Shown one piece after another: positions 5,114 through 5,161 of a stretch of 5,161 nucleotides of DNA; positions within the stretch are counted from its first letter, which is position 1, and each line of letters begins with the position of its first letter. The DNA comes from Saprospiraceae bacterium (lineage in GTDB: Bacteria; Bacteroidota; Bacteroidia; Chitinophagales; Saprospiraceae): positions 1 to 5,161 of the forward strand of contig JAHDBO010000161.1 in NCBI GenBank assembly GCA_020630355.1, given 5' to 3'. The translations under genes were made by a program, and so were the position numbers. Under the pieces are notes generated by a model. The model was not told where the DNA came from and did not search any database. It was given only the letters and a program-made list of their open reading frames with translations.

Positions 5114-5161
5114 ATGGTACAACAGGAATCCAGACTAAGAGTCGCAGATAATAGTGGTGCG
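5114..5161 (+). CDS. rplN: 50S ribosomal protein L14 (uL14), 5' end only
   Basis: The last 48 bases encode MVQQESRLRVADNSGA, the well-conserved N-terminus of L14, a 50S protein at the subunit interface that contacts L19 and 16S rRNA. Only 16 of the expected roughly 122 codons are in the window; the reading frame is open to the edge. QQESRL and VADNSGA are family hallmarks, and the position right after rpsQ is the canonical place for rplN, the first gene of the spc operon. The leader (AAATTGATAAATCAACCGTC) has no Shine-Dalgarno. Confidence 0.95.
   Translation, partial: MVQQESRLRVADNSGA

Noticed and set aside
1..5161. A hidden novel system, mobile element, CRISPR or RNA gene
   Set aside because: Ribosomal protein genes cover nearly all of the window in canonical order with gaps of 86 bases or less. 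No tRNA-like fold, direct-repeat array, terminal inverted repeat or foreign gene was seen.

Overview
This 5,161-base window is an uninterrupted stretch of the S10 ribosomal-protein operon running into the start of the spc operon. All genes are on the + strand, in the canonical bacterial order: rplC (L3), rplD (L4), rplW (L23), rplB (L2), rpsS (S19), rplV (L22), rpsC (S3), rplP (L16), rpmC (L29), rpsQ (S17) and the first 16 codons of rplN (L14), which runs off the right edge. The left edge is 12 bases before rplC, where rpsJ (S10) would be expected just upstream.

The proteins point to Bacteroidota, probably the Cytophagales side of the phylum. Examples are L3 starting with GIIGKKIGMTSVFD, L22 starting directly at EARARLKNCPMSARKMRLV, S3 ending with KGEVLGKRDLSPNVG plus an Asn/Arg tail, and the DHPMGGGEG loop of L2. 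The leaders agree: none of the eleven starts has a well-placed Shine-Dalgarno sequence, and the bases before them are A/T-rich, as is typical of this phylum. The genus cannot be fixed from sequence reading alone.

Layout: rplC, rplD and rplW are tightly packed (gaps of 7 and 11 bases). From rplW on, gaps are 29 to 86 bases. The longest gap, 86 bases between rpsC and rplP, is the only one with notable structure: two small hairpins and a perfect match to the Bacteroidota -7 promoter motif (TAnnTTTG). No stretch over 100 bases lacks a gene.

Function: the genes encode core parts of both ribosomal subunits, co-expressed for stoichiometric assembly. L2, L3 and L4 are early or central 23S rRNA binders. 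L22 and L4 line the exit tunnel, L23 and L29 surround the tunnel exit, and L16 helps form the A-site side of the 50S. S3 guards mRNA entry, S19 sits in the 30S head and S17 in the 30S body. All ten complete genes look intact and functional.

I found no mobile element, CRISPR array, RNA gene or novel system. This is an ordinary housekeeping region. The findings are modest: the structured rpsC-rplP gap, the leader pattern, the GTG start of rplC, and a few lineage-type protein differences.
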